Part shown: positions 62,584-64,000 of the stretch, piece by piece
Layout: each line of letters opens with the position of its first letter
How positions within the stretch are numbered: position 1 is the stretch's first letter
From: Macrocystis pyrifera
Taxonomy: Eukaryota > Sar > Phaeophyceae > Laminariales > Laminariaceae
DNA length: 64,000 nt
Assembly (NCBI GenBank): GCA_031763025.1
Contig: JASSKH010000003.1
Location: 19,004,977 to 19,068,976 of the forward strand
Direction of reading: 5' to 3'
The notes under the pieces: generated by a model
Told to the model about the DNA's origin: nothing
What the model saw: the letters and a program-made list of their open reading frames with translations, nothing else
Database searches by the model: none
Program-made: the position numbers and the translations under genes

Positions 62584-64000
62584 AGGACGGCGTAGCTAAC
62601 CATCTCGTGCGGCGGTGCAGTAGGCCACCTGGTACGAATTTACGAGGCCCTCCTTAAACGTGATCGCTCTTCCGCTGTCAGCAGGCAGGCGGGCTGGCAG
62701 CTACGGTGGTGGAGGCGGTGGCGCTAGCGTGCCTGTGCCGCCTGAAACGGTGTAGTAGATATCGGTGCGGCTTTCACGAGGCCCTCCTTCCTTGTCGCTC
62801 CCCGGTGTCAAAACAGGGAGGCAGTCAAGCAGATTGGTGGCAGCGGTGGGGCTTCCGTGAAACCCACGCCGCGTTCGCGTACAGGGGGGAAGGGGGGGAA
62901 ATAATCGCCCCGCGAGAGAAAAAGAGAGGCAAGTCCCTCGCAAGAGCGGTGGTTGTAGCGGCGGCAGTAAAAACCCCGCCACCGGCGTTTGTGTACAGGG
63001 GGGCGGGGGTGGGGAAGAAATCACCCCGCGATGAAAAGAGAGAACAGTGTACAGGGAGACGGGAGATAAATCGCCTCCCAGAGAGAGAGAGAGAAAGAGG
63101 CAACGCAAGGCAAGGCAAGTCACTCGTAATAGCGATTCCTATTTATAGATTTGTATGATAGAAGACGGAGGGAGTACCGCTCGCCTTAATAGTGCTGTGC
63201 CTGTGCAGCATGCAGGGCCTGGGGGGGGGGAGGGGGGTAGGGAGGGTGCAGTAGATAATTGTTATTTTTGGTAGGGGCGGGTGGGGTTGATTTTGAGTTA
63301 CCCCGATTTTACTGCGGCGTCGCATGGGCCCTCCAATCTTGATGATGTTTGCAGTCTTGCTCGACATTTTGGCCGAGGTTCTAGTTGTTACCAAACGTGC
63401 GTAGAGTTGCTGGAAAGGAGCTCGAGAGCGAAAGTCCATGAACATGAGGGGAGACAGACTGCGATTAAAAAAATGTGGAAAACGTATATACCCTAGAAGA
63501 AACTATAATAACAGATAAGGAGTGGGGGGGCAGTTTTGATGCAGGAAACGAGAATATATGTATGATACTTTTTTTCAACCTCTTTCTGCTTTTGAGTTTG
63601 AATAGTGGAAAGCATGGCGGGGATGGGCGGTGGGGGGTGGGGGATCAGAGATTTGGAAGTATTGTATAGTTCATTTTGAGATTTGGTTCATCGCGGCACA
63701 CCCCACTCGAAGGGTGGGAAAGATCCATACTTTGGACACATCAGATCCCCCATGTGATGATCTGAATCTTCGGGACCGATGTATCACTGATTTGATGTGA
63801 TCTGCTCGATCTTGGATCGTGTTTGCCGGCTGAGATCTGCATCATCTGTATGACACAGCTCTTGCGCACATATTCGCCTAGGTGTGATGTGTATGATACA
63901 GCTCTTGCTTGCACAACATCTCGCTACGGCAAATGTAGGAAGACCTGTTATTAGATTATCTAGCTGCAGATGATCTGTTCGGTGGGTGAAAAGGCCGGTG
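62584..64000. other. 3' flank, no recognised gene
   Basis: Between 62880 and 63120 a ~120-bp unit (GTACAGGGGGG..GGGGAA, ATCACCCCGCGA, GAGAAAGAGAGGCAA) repeats two to three times. From 63750 GATCTG words recur. No AATAAA signal close to the stop was seen. Confidence 0.45.

Overview
This is a stretch of a repeat-rich, intron-rich nuclear eukaryotic genome. No bacterial-style genes, rRNA or CRISPR arrays are visible. Two genes can be reconstructed exon by exon with matching reading phases at every junction, and a third is well supported but incomplete at its 5' end. Introns are about 0.3-2.6 kb, GT-AG apart from one probable GC-AG intron. Long introns, abundant small inverted-repeat elements, G homopolymers and satellites, together with an acyl-CoA synthetase, an ABCB half-transporter and an Abi-like actin regulator, fit a large-genome protist. 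A brown alga or related stramenopile is my guess; it is inference from gene style and repeat texture, not a demonstrated placement.

Layout. 1-2.7 kb: mostly unrecognised, with one candidate minus-strand terminal exon at 2263-2412. 2.7-7.3 kb: a fold-back element built of ACTTCC/GGAAGT words, then a CCATGG-centred minisatellite whose orientation flips near 5470 and which is interrupted by a 437-bp terminal-inverted-repeat element. 7.3-10.7 kb: nothing recognised except a tRNA-Lys-like relic. 10.7-17.0 kb: an 88-bp satellite of about 5 kb preceded by an unknown ORF, the whole bracketed by 125-bp direct repeats. 20.6-35.2 kb (minus): ABCB-type half ABC transporter, 14 exons, with a candidate further N-terminal exon at 37.8 kb; its last exon was not found, and a G9 homopolymer breaks the frame of exon 2. 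38.6-41.9 kb: a GC-rich low-copy repeat, then a perfect 969-bp tandem duplication. 42-46.5 kb: a decayed coding fragment and dispersed repeats. 46.5-49.2 kb (plus): Abi-like proline-rich protein (SCAR/WAVE complex candidate). 52.0-62.6 kb (plus): complete 697-residue long-chain acyl-CoA synthetase in 11 exons.

The three genes are functionally unrelated neighbours: membrane transport, actin regulation and fatty-acid activation. The dominant theme is mobile DNA: about 16 copies of one ~110-bp MITE family lie in both orientations, many inside introns, and a second ~500-bp family with G-tracts appears four times. I found no convincing multi-gene novel system. The most unusual structures are the fold-back element, the flipped CCATGG array and the satellite bracketed by direct repeats.
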